The notes below the pieces were generated by a model. It searched no databases. It was given only the letters and a program-made list of their open reading frames with translations, and was not told the DNA's origin. Shown piece by piece: positions 40,700 to 51,294 of a DNA stretch of 64,000 bases. The stretch comes from Antrihabitans stalactiti (lineage in GTDB: Bacteria > Actinomycetota > Actinomycetes > Mycobacteriales > Mycobacteriaceae): contig NZ_VCQU01000006.1 of assembly GCF_012932915.1 (NCBI RefSeq), positions 124,001-188,000 on the forward strand, read 5' to 3'. Position 1 is the first letter of the stretch, and the number at the start of each line of letters is the position of its first letter. Made by a program: the position numbers and the translations under genes.

Positions 40700-41073
40700 C
40701 ACTTTCCATCGACCGCCCGGTCGAGGCGGCACAGCCAAGAATTGCACGGCCGTACACGTTGACGGGAGGGCGTACGCGTCCGACGGTCACGCTTCCATTG
40801 GAGGCAGCAGTCGAAACGCTCCCGAATGCGTCCGGAACCGAATGGGCGCCGGGCGACGTCCGAGCAGACATTGTCGGTCTGTGCCGCCGTAGCCCCTCGG
40901 TGGCGGAGATCGCCGCCATCATCAACTTGCCTCTCGGCGTGGCGAGGGTGCTCGTCAGCGACCTCGTGGCGTCATCCCACGTACGCGTACACGGCACCCT
41001 CGGTGCTCGGTCGTCGGTATCCGAGCGGCGCGAACTGATCGAAAGGACGCTCAGTGGTTTACGAGCACTCTGA
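40696..41073 (+). CDS. DUF742 protein (CvnC)
   Basis: The 125-residue DUF742 protein is the third conservon component. The conserved [12 protein letters not shown] segment near residues 16-27 and a winged-helix-like half ([25 protein letters not shown]) are visible. It is coupled to cvnB by ATGA and overlaps cvnD by 20 bases. Its biochemical role is not established. Confidence 0.92.
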   Translation: MTLSIDRPVEAAQPRIARPYTLTGGRTRPTVTLPLEAAVETLPNASGTEWAPGDVRADIVGLCRRSPSVAEIAAIINLPLGVARVLVSDLVASSHVRVHGTLGARSSVSERRELIERTLSGLRAL

Positions 41074-41638
41074 CGGACCTCGCGAGATCGCGTCGACGAA
41101 GATCGTCATCGCCGGTGGATTCGGCGTGGGCAAGACGACCTTCGTCGGTACGGTTTCGGAGATCGTGCCGCTGCGAACCGAGGCTTTGGTCACCAACGTC
41201 TCGGAGGGAATCGACGACATCGGTTCCATCCCGCAGAAGGAAACCACCACGGTGGCAATGGACTTCGGCCGCATCACCATCGCCGACGATCTCGTGCTCT
41301 ACCTCTTCGGCACACCGGGTCAGCGCAGGTTCTGGTTCATGTGGGACGACTTGGTCTTGGGCGCGATCGGAGCGATCGTGCTCGTCGATACCCGCCGCCT
41401 CGACGACAGCTTCGCTGCGGTCGACTTCTTCGAAGCTCGCCAGCTCCCATTCCTGGTGGCGGTCAACGAGTTCGACGATGCACCGACCTATCCGCTCGAA
41501 GACCTTCGTGAGGCTCTCGCCATCTCGCCCGACGTACCGATGATCACCGTCGACGCTCGTCGACGTGAGTCGGCCAAGCACGCACTCATCGCCGTCACCG
41601 AATATGCACTGAACCATCTGCCATCGATGGTCCGCTGA
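41054..41638 (+). CDS. Conservon GTPase (CvnD)
   Basis: CvnD is a small GTPase related to MglA. The P-loop GGFGVGKTT is at residues 21-29, the LYLFGTPGQRRFWF segment corresponds to the G3 region, and the NEFD base-recognition element is near 137. It has 194 residues. The start is GTG 41054 inside the end of cvnC. It is expected to cycle between GDP and GTP under control of CvnA and CvnB. Confidence 0.93.
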   Translation: MVYEHSDGPREIASTKIVIAGGFGVGKTTFVGTVSEIVPLRTEALVTNVSEGIDDIGSIPQKETTTVAMDFGRITIADDLVLYLFGTPGQRRFWFMWDDLVLGAIGAIVLVDTRRLDDSFAAVDFFEARQLPFLVAVNEFDDAPTYPLEDLREALAISPDVPMITVDARRRESAKHALIAVTEYALNHLPSMVR

Positions 41639-41672
41639 ATCCGCAAGTCACGTCTCACTTTTGGGAAACCTC

Positions 41673-42554
41673 ATGAATCTGCTCAGCTCCGGCGTATCGG
41701 TCCTCGCCGACGCCCACGAACACGTCGCCGGCCATGTGCACCATTTCGGTATGGGCCTGTGGCTGCTGTTACTCTCTTACATCGTCTCGGTGATCGGCTC
41801 GGTTGTAGGCCTCGCCTGCACGCGCCGTTCGGCTGACGCGCTGGTCGAGCGTGATCGGCTTCGCTGGCTCGCAATGGCAGCGCTCGCCATCGGTGGCGTC
41901 GCCATCTGGCTGATGCACTTCATTGCGATGCTCGGCTTCTCGGTCCCGGGCAGCGTCGTCCGCTACGACCTCGGCTGGACCTTCTTCTCCGCGATCCTCT
42001 CCATCGTCGCGACGTTCATCGGCTTGGTTGTCGCCGGCCGAACGGTCGACGTGAAGCGACTTGTCGCAGGCGGCATCATCATGGGACTCGCCGTCAACTT
42101 GATGCACTACACGGGCATGTGGGCGGTCAAGATGCAGGGCGAGATCCACTACGACAAGCTGCTCGTTGGGGCATCCATCGCTATCGCTGTCGTCGCCGCG
42201 ACGGTCGCACTGTGGTTCACGCTCGTCCTGGAGAAGCTGATCCTCCGCATCGCAGCCGGTTTCGTGATGGGTGTCGCCGTCGTCGGCATGCACTTCACCG
42301 GTATGGCGGCGGTGAGCGTCAGCCTCGATCAGACCGCACCGGTCCCCGCAGGCCTCGAAGTATTCTCGTTCCTCTTCCCCGTCTTCGTCATCGGCTTGCT
42401 TGCTCTCGCCATCCCGATCACGGCCGTGATGATGGCGCCCGACCGCGGCACCGTCGCCTTGGAGGCCGAGGCAGACCAGCTGGCAGCCGAATCCGCTCGG
42501 GCGCGTCAGGGCGGCGTCCTGGTGGCGCCGGTCGGTGTGCAGCAGGGCGGCTGA
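41673..42554 (+). CDS. MHYT-domain integral membrane sensor protein
   Basis: The protein has seven predicted membrane segments and three MHYT-type motifs: MHFIAM, MHYTGM and MHFTGM, which are proposed to bind copper and sense a diatomic gas or redox state. There is only a short charged tail and no attached output domain, so it must signal through a partner. The start ATG 41673 has a GGGAA site; TTG 41661 would add four residues. It begins 34 bases after cvnD, which makes the conservon a likely partner. Confidence 0.88.
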   Translation: MNLLSSGVSVLADAHEHVAGHVHHFGMGLWLLLLSYIVSVIGSVVGLACTRRSADALVERDRLRWLAMAALAIGGVAIWLMHFIAMLGFSVPGSVVRYDLGWTFFSAILSIVATFIGLVVAGRTVDVKRLVAGGIIMGLAVNLMHYTGMWAVKMQGEIHYDKLLVGASIAIAVVAATVALWFTLVLEKLILRIAAGFVMGVAVVGMHFTGMAAVSVSLDQTAPVPAGLEVFSFLFPVFVIGLLALAIPITAVMMAPDRGTVALEAEADQLAAESARARQGGVLVAPVGVQQGG

Positions 42555-42600
42555 GCGCGCTGGCCCGGCCATCTGATCCGTGCAGGTAGGATGGCCGGTC

Positions 42601-43989
42601 GTGACCCTGCGGCTTTTCGACACCGGAACGCGGACCCTACGTGACTTCATACCGTTGGTCCCCGGCCATGCGTCGATCTATCTGTGTGGTGCCACGGTCC
42701 AAGGCGAGCCGCACATCGGTCACGTCCGCAGCAGCGTCGCATTCGACGTACTACGGCGCTGGTTGCTTGCCCACGATTACGACGTCGCATTCATCCGCAA
42801 CGTCACCGATATCGACGACAAAATCCTGAACAAGGCCGCCGAAGCTGGTCGGCCATGGTGGGAGTGGGCGGCGACCTACGAGCGCGCGTTCGAATGGGCC
42901 TACGACAAACTCGGCGTGCTGCCGCCGTCGTACCTACCGCGGGCAACCGGCGTGGTCACGCAGATGATCGAGATGATGCAGCGACTGATCGACAACGGTC
43001 ATGCGTACGCGTCCGAAGGCAACGTCTACTTCGACGTGCTCAGCTACCCCGAATACGGTCAGCTGTCCGGGCACAAGCTCGAAGACGTCCACCAGGGCGA
43101 AAGCGCTGGTGAAGGCAAGCGCGACGCGCGCGACTTCACGCTGTGGAAGGCCGCAAAGCCCGGCGAACCCTCTTGGCCGACGCCGTGGGGCGCGGGCAGG
43201 CCGGGCTGGCACCTGGAGTGCTCGGCGATGGCCGAGACCTACCTCGGTCCGGAGTTCGACATCCATTGCGGCGGTCTGGACCTGGTCTTCCCGCATCACG
43301 AGAACGAGATTGCGCAGGCCAAGTGCGCGGGCGATCCCTTCGCCCGGCTCTGGCTGCACAACGGCTGGGTCACCATGGGCGGCGAGAAGATGTCGAAGTC
43401 GCTCGGCAACGTGCTCTCCATTCCGAATGTGCTCGAACGGGTCCGGCCGCAAGAGCTTCGCTACTACCTCGGCAGCGCCCATTACCGGTCGATGCTCGAA
43501 TACTCCGATCATTCGCTGGAGGTCGCGGCGAAGTCGTACCAAGGCATCGAGGCGTTCGTGCTCAAGACCCGCGACCGCGCGGGTGACGTACCGCTCGGCA
43601 AGTGGACCGACGCCTTCGCCGAGGCACTCGATGAAGATCTCGGCGTTCCGAAGGCACTCGCTGAGGTCCACGGTTGCGTGCACGAGGGCAACAAGGCGCT
43701 CGACGCAGGCGACCTCGCTGCGGCTGTCGAAGTTGCCAGTCGCGTGCGCGGGATGCTGGCGATCCTCGGCATCGACCCCCTCGACCCGCAGTGGGCGCAG
43801 GGTTCGGACACTGAAGCGGCGAACGAGGCACTCGATGTCCTCGTTCATGCCGAGCTCGATCGACGCCAGCAGGCGCGCGCGGATAAGAACTGGGCGGTTG
43901 CGGACGGGGTTCGCGACCGATTGGCCGCCGCTGGCATCGAAATCACGGATACACCGAACGGACCCGAGTGGTCCCTGAAGGGTCGTTAG
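42601..43989 (+). CDS. cysS: Cysteinyl-tRNA synthetase
   Basis: CysS charges tRNA-Cys. The HIGH motif is in [10 protein letters not shown], the zinc ligands in [15 protein letters not shown] and PHHENEIAQ, and the KMSKS loop in [11 protein letters not shown]. From GTG 42601 the protein has 462 residues. I prefer this start because a TAGGAT -10-like hexamer (42587-42592) lies eight bases before it, suggesting a leaderless transcript. A GTG at 42580 would add seven residues ahead of that promoter. It is followed three bases later by rlmB. Confidence 0.95.
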   Translation: MTLRLFDTGTRTLRDFIPLVPGHASIYLCGATVQGEPHIGHVRSSVAFDVLRRWLLAHDYDVAFIRNVTDIDDKILNKAAEAGRPWWEWAATYERAFEWAYDKLGVLPPSYLPRATGVVTQMIEMMQRLIDNGHAYASEGNVYFDVLSYPEYGQLSGHKLEDVHQGESAGEGKRDARDFTLWKAAKPGEPSWPTPWGAGRPGWHLECSAMAETYLGPEFDIHCGGLDLVFPHHENEIAQAKCAGDPFARLWLHNGWVTMGGEKMSKSLGNVLSIPNVLERVRPQELRYYLGSAHYRSMLEYSDHSLEVAAKSYQGIEAFVLKTRDRAGDVPLGKWTDAFAEALDEDLGVPKALAEVHGCVHEGNKALDAGDLAAAVEVASRVRGMLAILGIDPLDPQWAQGSDTEAANEALDVLVHAELDRRQQARADKNWAVADGVRDRLAAAGIEITDTPNGPEWSLKGR

Positions 43990-43992
43990 ATC

Positions 43993-44961
43993 ATGGCCGG
44001 CAATTCGAGCAGGCGCGGAGCGATCCGCAAGACAGGAACGAAGAAAGGCCAGGTCGTCGGGTCGGGTGGCAATCGACGCCGCGGACTCGAGGGGCGAGGC
44101 GCGACGCCGCCAGCAGTAGAACGCACGAAGCATCCGGCCGCCAAACGTGCCCGTTCAGCAGCCAAGGCGACGGCGCCCGCGCGCGGCGGGCAGCGCCCAG
44201 CGGGCCGTAAGGCCGAAGACGGCCCGGAGACAGTGCTCGGTCGTAACCCGGTTCTCGAATGCCTGCGTGCCGGAGTGCCCGCGACGGCGCTCTACGTCGC
44301 AGTGGGCACCGAGAGCGACGACCGGCTGAAAGAGAGCGTTCAGCTCGCTGCCGATGCCGGCATCTCGATTCTCGAGGTCCCGCGTACGGACCTGGACCGG
44401 TTGAGCGCCAACGGATTACACCAAGGCATCGCGTTGCAGGTGCCGCCGTATCGGTATGCCCATCCCGATGATCTGCTCGGCCGAGCAGCCGCAGCAGGGG
44501 AGGGTGCGTTGCTCGTCGCGCTCGACAACATCACCGATCCACGCAACCTCGGCGCGGTCGTGCGCTCGGTTGCCGCGTTCGGTGGCCATGGCGTCGTCAT
44601 TCCGCAGCGCCGTAGTGCGAGCATCACCGCCGTCGCCTGGCGGACGAGTGCAGGCGCGGCGGCACGGTTGCCTGTCGCACGGGCGACGAATCTGACTCGC
44701 ACGCTGAAGGATTGGCAGAGCAAGGGTGTACAGATCGTAGGGCTCGACGCCGATGGCGACACGACGCTGGACAACTTCGTCGGCTCCGGTCCGATCTGCG
44801 TCGTCGTCGGGTCCGAGGGCAAAGGACTGTCCCGGCTGGTCCGCGAATCGTGCGATGCCGTGTTGAGCATCCCGATGGCCGGACCGGTCGAGTCGCTCAA
44901 CGCCTCGGTCGCAGCTGGCGTGGTGCTGGCCGAGATCGCGCGGCAACGCCGCTCGCACTGA
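43993..44961 (+). CDS. rlmB: 23S rRNA (guanosine-2'-O)-methyltransferase RlmB-type
   Basis: The SpoU/TrmH knotted methyltransferase motifs are present: [15 protein letters not shown] (motif 1), [14 protein letters not shown] (motif 2) and [21 protein letters not shown] (motif 3, long range). A substrate-binding domain precedes them ([10 protein letters not shown]). The N-terminal 75 residues are basic and low complexity, as in the actinobacterial cysS-neighbour protein. RlmB methylates G2251 in E. coli; the exact base here is not certain. Confidence 0.92.
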   Translation: MAGNSSRRGAIRKTGTKKGQVVGSGGNRRRGLEGRGATPPAVERTKHPAAKRARSAAKATAPARGGQRPAGRKAEDGPETVLGRNPVLECLRAGVPATALYVAVGTESDDRLKESVQLAADAGISILEVPRTDLDRLSANGLHQGIALQVPPYRYAHPDDLLGRAAAAGEGALLVALDNITDPRNLGAVVRSVAAFGGHGVVIPQRRSASITAVAWRTSAGAAARLPVARATNLTRTLKDWQSKGVQIVGLDADGDTTLDNFVGSGPICVVVGSEGKGLSRLVRESCDAVLSIPMAGPVESLNASVAAGVVLAEIARQRRSH

Positions 44962-45004
44962 CACCTATTTGCATGATCGCGCCTGCCCCAGGATCATTTC
45001 CGCT

Positions 45005-45442
45005 ATGACGTATCCACCGGGGGACCCCAACCAGCCGATCGACCTGAACAAGCAGCACGACCAGCCGTCGTACGGACCGCCGCCCGGACAACCGAATTAC
45101 GGCCCGCCGCAGGACCCGTACCAGCAGCAGTACCCGAATCCGTACCAGCAGCAGCCTTCTTACGGTGGCTACTTCGTCGCGCCGGACCATCCGCAAACCG
45201 GCACCATCCTGGTGCTCGGCATCCTCGGATTGGTCTTCTGCCAGTTCTGTGCACCATTCGCCTGGGTGATGGGCAAGAAGGCACTCAACGAGATCGACTC
45301 GTCCGGTGGCACCATCGGCGGACGCAGTCAGATCAACGCAGGCTACATCTGCGGGATCATCGGGTCGATCATCCTGATCGCATATGTGCTGTTCTTCGCT
45401 GTGTTCTTGACGATCGGCATTGCCGGCGGGTTCGACAACTAG
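45005..45442 (+). CDS. DUF4190-type membrane protein with Pro/Tyr/Gln-rich N-terminus
   Basis: The first 60 residues are Pro, Gln and Tyr rich (repeats like YGPP and YQQQ) and probably disordered in the cytoplasm. Two membrane helices follow (ILVLGILGLVFCQF and IICGIIGSIILIAYVL region), with the DUF4190-type loop GKKALNEID between them. The start is ATG 45005. Function is unknown. Palindromic repeat copy 2 starts 26 bases after its stop. Confidence 0.82.
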   Translation: MTYPPGDPNQPIDLNKQHDQPSYGPPPGQPNYGPPQDPYQQQYPNPYQQQPSYGGYFVAPDHPQTGTILVLGILGLVFCQFCAPFAWVMGKKALNEIDSSGGTIGGRSQINAGYICGIIGSIILIAYVLFFAVFLTIGIAGGFDN

Positions 45443-45468
45443 TCGGGCATCCGGAGGCATCGCCTGAC

Positions 45469-45518
45469 CCCTCGTGAGTCTTTTAGGAGTCCAGGGACTC
45501 CTAAAAGACTCACGAGGG
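45469..45518. repeat. Dispersed palindrome, copy 2 (longest, perfect arms)
   Basis: Two perfect 24-bp arms beginning CCCTCGTGAGTCTTTTAGGA flank a 2-base AG centre. It lies between the convergent DUF4190 and acyl-CoA dehydrogenase genes. It shares the TTTTA arm version with copy 1. Confidence 0.95.
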
Positions 45519-45573
45519 TGGGTGGTTGGCACCCACGGTCGCGCGCCTCTCGGTCAATGGGGTGGGGCGTACG

Positions 45574-46743
45574 TCAGCGCAGGACTTTGCGTCCGATCGC
45601 GTACTTGTGGACCTCGGTGGGACCGTCGTAAAGGCGGAATGCGCGCATGTCGCGGAAGATCATCTCTACGACGGTCTCGTCGCTGATGCCGATCCCGCCG
45701 AGGATCTGCACGCAGCGGTCGGCGACCTTGAACAGCTCCTCGGAGACGAAGGCTTTGGCCATCGAACTCTCGTGCCGCGCCTTTTCACCCTGATCCATCA
45801 ACCAACAGGCGTGCAAGATAGACAGACGGCTTTGGTGCAGCGCAATTTCGTTGTCCGCCAACATGAACGACACGCCCTCGTGCTCACCCAGGGTCTTGCC
45901 GAATGCTGTACGCGTCTTGGCGTGTTCGATCGCGATGCTCTGCGCGCGCTCGGCAGCGCCCAACCAGCGCATGCAATGCGTCAGGCGGGCAGGCGCGAGA
46001 CGTTGCTGGGCGTAGCGGAAGGCTTGACCTGCCTCGCCGAGCAGCGCCTCCTTCGGCAGCTGAAGGTTGTCGAAGCGGACGACGCCGTGCCCCTCGACGT
46101 AGTTGCGGTCCATCGTGTTCATGATTCGCTCGAGCACGATGCGGGGTGAATCGCCGTCGGCGAGAAACAGTGTCGGCCCGCCCTGCAGGTGATCATTTGT
46201 CTCGAGATTCGCCATGATGATCCACGTTTTCGCGCCACGCGCACCCGTGATGAGCCATTTGAGACCGTTGATCGTGAAGGTCTCGCCGTCGAAGGTCGCA
46301 GCCGTTGCGAGCTGGCCGGGGTCCGAGCCTGCGCCGCCCGGTTCGGTCATGGCGAACACCGAGCGCTGGTGGCCTTCGATCACGGGACGCAGAAACTGGT
46401 CCGCCTGCTCGGGATTGCAGACCTTGCTGAGGATGAACATGTTGCCTTCGTCGGGTGCAGCGCAGTTCATCGCGACCGGTCCCAATGTCGACCAACCGGC
46501 AGCCTCGAACAAGACGGCCTGCTCCAGATGCGAAAGCCCCCAGCCGCCGTACTCGGTCGGCGCCTGGATGGTCAGCAGGCCCGCGGCGCGGGCCTTCCCG
46601 ATCATCTCTTGGCGCAGCTCGTCGGTCGGTCCGTGCTGGGTTAACCGCGGATCTCGTTCGTACGGGACGATCGTGTCTGTGACGAAGGCGCGAATTCGAT
46701 CACGCTTCGCAATGAGCTCGTCAGGGATGGAAAAGTCGATCAT
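45574..46743 (-). CDS. Acyl-CoA dehydrogenase
   Basis: The 389-residue flavoprotein has the acyl-CoA dehydrogenase signatures AMTEPGGAGSDPGQL and the late QILGGIGISDE. The end reads YDGPTEVHKYAIGRKVLR, the form seen in the ACAD10/11-like group rather than the IYEGT type of straight-chain enzymes. The substrate is unknown. ATG 46743 has GAGAGGG eight bases upstream. It lies 32 bases after the 5-oxoprolinase-like gene and is probably cotranscribed with it. Confidence 0.9.
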   Translation of the reverse strand: MIDFSIPDELIAKRDRIRAFVTDTIVPYERDPRLTQHGPTDELRQEMIGKARAAGLLTIQAPTEYGGWGLSHLEQAVLFEAAGWSTLGPVAMNCAAPDEGNMFILSKVCNPEQADQFLRPVIEGHQRSVFAMTEPGGAGSDPGQLATAATFDGETFTINGLKWLITGARGAKTWIIMANLETNDHLQGGPTLFLADGDSPRIVLERIMNTMDRNYVEGHGVVRFDNLQLPKEALLGEAGQAFRYAQQRLAPARLTHCMRWLGAAERAQSIAIEHAKTRTAFGKTLGEHEGVSFMLADNEIALHQSRLSILHACWLMDQGEKARHESSMAKAFVSEELFKVADRCVQILGGIGISDETVVEMIFRDMRAFRLYDGPTEVHKYAIGRKVLR

Positions 46744-46775
46744 GGGTGCACCCTCTCAACTGCGCTGTCGTCGGG

Positions 46776-49700
46776 CTAAGTTAACCACGGTTCGCCATAT
46801 CCGCCGCCGCCCGGTGTCAGAATCTCCAGTACGTCGCCGGCCTCGACGTCGACGGAATCGGACCCTTTCATCGCCACGACGGACCCATCGGATCGTTCGA
46901 TTCGGTTGACTCCAAGCTCGCCTGGTTGGCCGCCGGCCATGCCGTACGGCGCCACGCGCCGGTGGTTCGACAAGGTGCTCACCGTCATCGCCTCGGTGAA
47001 TTCCAGCCGCCGGACCGCGCCGTCACCGCCCTTCCACCGCCCGTCGCCGCCGCTGCCGGACCGGATGCTGAATTCCCGGAGCAGCACAGGCAGGCGCCAT
47101 TCGAGTATTTCCGGATCCGTCAGCCGCGAATTGGTCATGTGCGTCTGCACCACCGGTGTGCCGTCGTACCCGTCGCCCGCACCGGACCCCGAGCTGATCG
47201 TCTCGTAGTACTGGTGATTCGCGTTGCCGAACGTGAGGTTGTTCATCGTCCCCGAGCCCTCGGCGGCAATCCCGAGGGCGCCGTAGAGCGCACCGGTAAT
47301 CGCTTGTGACGTTTCGACATTCCCCGCGACGACGGCCGCTGGGTAGACCGGCGCCAACATCGAGCCGTCCGGTATGACGATCTGCAGTGGCACCAGGCAG
47401 CCGTCGTTCAGCGGAATCTCGTCGGCGACGAGAGTCCGAAAGACGTACAGGACAGCGGCATTTGCCACCGAAGACGGAGCGTTGTAGTTGGTCTCCAGTT
47501 GATCCGACGTGCCGGCGAAGTCGATGGTTGCGGAGCGGTCGTTCCGGTCGACGGTGATCGACACCGAAATAACTGCGCCGGAATCCATCTCGTATCGGTA
47601 GGTCCCGTCCTCGAGGGTCTCGACCACACGGCGCACCGATTCCTCGGCGTTGTCCTGGACATGCTTCATATAGGCGTGCACGACATCGAGACCGAAGCTG
47701 TCGATCATCGCGCCGACCTCGTCCACGCCCTTCTGATTCGCGGCGATCTGCGCGCGCAGGTCCGCGATGTTGGTCTGCGGATTGCGGGAGGGGTAGCGAG
47801 CCTCGGTCAGCAATTCGACGGTCTCGTTCTCGCGGAGTGTGCCCTCGCTGACGAGCAGCCAGTTGTCGAACAGCACACCTTCCTCATCGATGTGCGTACT
47901 ACCGGCTGGCATCGATCCTGGCGTGAGACCGCCTATTTCGGCGTGGTGACCACGTGACGCGACGTAGAAGAGGATCTCGTCGGCATTGGCGTCGAAGACG
48001 GGGGTGATGACGGTGACGTCAGGTAGGTGCGTGCCGCCGTGGAAGGGGTCGTTGACGGCGTAGACGTCGCCGCGCTTCATCGTTCCTTCGCGTCGCGTGA
48101 TGACTTCTTTGACGCTGGGTCCCATCGAACCCAGATGCACCGGGATGTGCGGCGCGTTGGCGATCAGATTGCCGTCCGGATCGAAAAGGGCGCACGAAAA
48201 GTCCAGGCGTTCTTTGATGTTCACCGACTGCGCGGTCGATTCGAGCCGCGTACCCATCTGCTCGGCGATCGACATGAACAGATTGTTGAAGATCTCCAAC
48301 AGCACTGGATCTGCCTCGGTTCCGACATCGGCGTGAGACCGGCGCTGAACTCGCTCGACGACGAGGTGGCCCGAATCATTGCGCTCCGCACGCCAGCCCG
48401 GTTCGATGACTGTCGTCGAATTGGGCTCAGCGATGATCGCCGGACCGGTCACTGCCTCACCCGGCTGCAGTTCGTCACGTTGCCGGATCGGTGCGTCGTG
48501 CCATTCGTCGCCGGCGTACAGCCGGACCGACCCGGATTCGCTCTGGGTTGAATTCGATTGCGGGATCGCCAGATCAGGCTGCTCGGTGATTCCGGTCGCT
48601 TCGACGGAGAGCGCTTCGACGACCATCGGCCGGTCCATCAAGAACGAATATGTTGCACGGTGCGAGCTTTCGAAATCCTGGACCATCTGGTCGTAGTCGC
48701 CGAGTGTGACGGTCACTGCGGTGTCGGTGCCGTCATAGCGGACCTGTGCGCGCCGAATGATCCGAATCCGTTCTGCGGGAACGCCTTCATCGAGCAATTC
48801 GGATCGCGCGGCTTCTTCGAGCCGGTCTGCCTTGTCTTCGATGTCGGTCATCGAATCCGCTGCCAGCGGCACTTCCACAGACTGTTCCCTCATTGCTGTG
48901 GTGTCGGCGAGACCGATTCCGAGTGCCGACAGCACGCCTGCCATCGGTGGTACGAGAACTGTGTCGATGCCGAGCGAGTCGGCAACTGCACAGGCGTGCT
49001 GGCCGCCCGCGCCGCCGAAAGTGGTGAGCGCGTAGCGGGTTACGTCGTGACCCTTCTGGACCGAGATCTTCTTGACGGCATTCGCCATGTTGGCGACCGC
49101 GATCTGCAGAAATCCCGCAGCGACCTGTTCGGCAGTGCGGTCGTCGCCGGTTTTCTGCGTGATCTCGGCCGCGAGGTCAGCGAACTTCTCTGCCACGACG
49201 TCGGCGTCGAGCGGCTCGTCGCCGTTCGGTCCGAAGACGTGCGGAAAGTGCTCGGGCTGAATCCGTCCGAGCATCACGTTCGCGTCGGTCACCGTCAACG
49301 GACCGCCGTTGCGGTAGCACGCCGGACCCGGATTGGCACCCGCGGAATCCGGACCGACCCGGTACCTGCTGCCATCGAAATGCAGGATCGAGCCACCGCC
49401 CGCCGCGACGGTGTGAATGTCGAGCATCGGTGCCCGCAGTCGAACTCCCGCGACCTGGGTGTTGAACACTCGCTCGAGGTGGCCCGCGTAATGCGAGACA
49501 TCGGTTGATGTTCCGCCCATGTCGAAGCCGATGACCTTGTCGTAACCCGCGATTTCGCTCATGCGAACCATGCCGACGATCCCACCCGCGGGGCCAGACA
49601 GGATCGCATCCTTGCCCCGAAAATGTTGTGCCTCAGCCAGTCCGCCATTGGACTGCATGAACATCAACCGCACTGCGTCTTCGCCCTGCCCACCCAATTG

Positions 49701-50387
49701 ATCCGCCACCTCGCTGACATACCGCCGCAGCACAGGGGACAGGTAAGCATCGACCACCGCGGTGTCGCCGCGCGGGACGAGTTTCATGAGCGGGCTGGCT
49801 TCTGCGGATCGAGAGATCTGCTCGAACCCGACTTCTTCGGCGAGCCGTGCGATCTCGGCTTCGTGGTCCGGGCACAGGTGGCTGTGCATGCACACGATGG
49901 CGACCGCACGGATACCGTCGGCGAAACAGCGCTCCAGATCGGCCTTGATGCGCTCCGGGTCGGGTGCCTGCAGGACCGTACCGTCCGCTGTCACGCGCTC
50001 GTCGACCTCGATGACGGTGCTGTACAACGGTTCCGGGAGCACGATGTGGCGATCGAAGATTCGTGGCCGGTTCTGGTATCCGATTCGCAGGGCATCGCGG
50101 AAGCCGCGGGTGATGATCAGTGCGGTCGGCTCGCCTTTGCGCTCGAGGAGCGCGTTGGTGGCGACCGTTGTTCCCATGCGGACTGCTTCGACCTGGTCCG
50201 CAGGGATGGGTTGCGCATCGTCGATGCCCAAGATTTCGCGGATGCCCGCGGTCGCGGCGTCACGGTAGCGAGCCGGATTCTCGGAGAGCAGCTTGTGACT
50301 GAGCAGCTCGCCGTCAGGGCGGCGGGCGACTATGTCGGTGAACGTGCCGCCGCGATCGATCCAGAACTGCCAGCGTCCGTCGGTCAC
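46776..50387 (-). CDS. 5-oxoprolinase / hydantoinase A-B fusion protein
   Basis: At 1203 residues it fuses a hydantoinase A half (N-terminus [29 protein letters not shown], both ATP-binding) with a hydantoinase B half from about residue 690 ([33 protein letters not shown]). This is the layout of ATP-dependent 5-oxoprolinases, which hydrolyse 5-oxoproline to glutamate, but related fusions act on hydantoins. The start is GTG 50387, only 13 bases after the znuB stop and without a strong ribosome site of its own, so it may be read through from the zinc transporter genes. Confidence 0.9.
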   Translation of the reverse strand: MTDGRWQFWIDRGGTFTDIVARRPDGELLSHKLLSENPARYRDAATAGIREILGIDDAQPIPADQVEAVRMGTTVATNALLERKGEPTALIITRGFRDALRIGYQNRPRIFDRHIVLPEPLYSTVIEVDERVTADGTVLQAPDPERIKADLERCFADGIRAVAIVCMHSHLCPDHEAEIARLAEEVGFEQISRSAEASPLMKLVPRGDTAVVDAYLSPVLRRYVSEVADQLGGQGEDAVRLMFMQSNGGLAEAQHFRGKDAILSGPAGGIVGMVRMSEIAGYDKVIGFDMGGTSTDVSHYAGHLERVFNTQVAGVRLRAPMLDIHTVAAGGGSILHFDGSRYRVGPDSAGANPGPACYRNGGPLTVTDANVMLGRIQPEHFPHVFGPNGDEPLDADVVAEKFADLAAEITQKTGDDRTAEQVAAGFLQIAVANMANAVKKISVQKGHDVTRYALTTFGGAGGQHACAVADSLGIDTVLVPPMAGVLSALGIGLADTTAMREQSVEVPLAADSMTDIEDKADRLEEAARSELLDEGVPAERIRIIRRAQVRYDGTDTAVTVTLGDYDQMVQDFESSHRATYSFLMDRPMVVEALSVEATGITEQPDLAIPQSNSTQSESGSVRLYAGDEWHDAPIRQRDELQPGEAVTGPAIIAEPNSTTVIEPGWRAERNDSGHLVVERVQRRSHADVGTEADPVLLEIFNNLFMSIAEQMGTRLESTAQSVNIKERLDFSCALFDPDGNLIANAPHIPVHLGSMGPSVKEVITRREGTMKRGDVYAVNDPFHGGTHLPDVTVITPVFDANADEILFYVASRGHHAEIGGLTPGSMPAGSTHIDEEGVLFDNWLLVSEGTLRENETVELLTEARYPSRNPQTNIADLRAQIAANQKGVDEVGAMIDSFGLDVVHAYMKHVQDNAEESVRRVVETLEDGTYRYEMDSGAVISVSITVDRNDRSATIDFAGTSDQLETNYNAPSSVANAAVLYVFRTLVADEIPLNDGCLVPLQIVIPDGSMLAPVYPAAVVAGNVETSQAITGALYGALGIAAEGSGTMNNLTFGNANHQYYETISSGSGAGDGYDGTPVVQTHMTNSRLTDPEILEWRLPVLLREFSIRSGSGGDGRWKGGDGAVRRLEFTEAMTVSTLSNHRRVAPYGMAGGQPGELGVNRIERSDGSVVAMKGSDSVDVEAGDVLEILTPGGGGYGEPWLT

Positions 50388-50400
50388 CGGTCGATCATAT

Positions 50401-51294
50401 TCAGTCGACGGTGACGACGACCTTGCGTCTCGCGTCGCGGTTGCGTCGAGGTCCGATCACGCGGCAGACCAGGTAGATGACAAACGAAATCGTGGTCACG
50501 AACGTGGAGACCGGTGCACCGGGGGCCAGCGAGAGCAGGATTCCGCCGACAGCAGAGATTTCGGCGAATGCGATCGCGAGCAATGTCGCCGCGAGCGGGT
50601 TGGCGGTGACTCGTGCGGCCGCTGCGGCAGGCGTGATGAGCAACGACAGGACGAGCAGCGCGCCGACGATCTGTACACCGAGAGCTGCAGCAACGCCGAC
50701 CAGCACCGCGAAGACGATCGACAGCGCACGGACCGGAACGCCACGCGCCACCGCGACTTCGGGATCGGCGCTGGCGAACAGCAACGGCCGATAGACGACT
50801 GCGAGGACTGCGAGGACAGCGATGGCGCACACCATGAGCAAGGTCAATCCGCTGTTTCCGACGCTCACGATCTGTCCGACGAGCAGCGAGAAGCTGGAAC
50901 CGGAGCGGCCCGGATAGAGCCACAGAAACAGCACCGACAGCCCGAGGCCGAAGGAGACGATCACGCCGATCACCGAGTCGCGTTCCCGCGCTTTCGTTCC
51001 CAGCAACCCGAACAGGACGGCGGCAACGACTGCGCCGAGGATGGCCCCGATCCCGACGCTGACTCCGGCAAGCAACGCCGCTGCCGCGCCGGTCAGCGAC
51101 AGTTCGCTGGTGCCGTGCACCGAGAACGACATCTGCCTGCTGATGATGAGCGGTCCGATCGCGCCTGCCAGCAGACCGAGGATTGCGGCGGCGAGCAGCG
51201 CTTGTTGTACGAAGTCGTAGGACAGTAGGTGCGCTGTCGTGGAGAAGTCGAACAGCTTCGAGAACAGCTCGCTCAGCTTGTCGTTCACCGCCAC
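50401..51294 (-). CDS. znuB: Zinc/manganese ABC transporter permease
   Basis: The protein has eight or nine membrane segments of the ABC-3 family ([17 protein letters not shown], and the conserved [21 protein letters not shown] loop). It should form the membrane channel of the zinc uptake system with the adjacent ATPase and lipoprotein. It overlaps the ATPase gene by ten bases. Zinc rather than manganese is inferred from the Zur-like box before the operon. Confidence 0.9.
   Translation of the reverse strand: MAVNDKLSELFSKLFDFSTTAHLLSYDFVQQALLAAAILGLLAGAIGPLIISRQMSFSVHGTSELSLTGAAAALLAGVSVGIGAILGAVVAAVLFGLLGTKARERDSVIGVIVSFGLGLSVLFLWLYPGRSGSSFSLLVGQIVSVGNSGLTLLMVCAIAVLAVLAVVYRPLLFASADPEVAVARGVPVRALSIVFAVLVGVAAALGVQIVGALLVLSLLITPAAAAARVTANPLAATLLAIAFAEISAVGGILLSLAPGAPVSTFVTTISFVIYLVCRVIGPRRNRDARRKVVVTVD

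Noticed and set aside
45469-45518. Palindrome copy 2 as an ordinary intrinsic terminator
   Set aside because: No T-tract follows the stem on either strand; termination remains possible but cannot be claimed from the usual signature.
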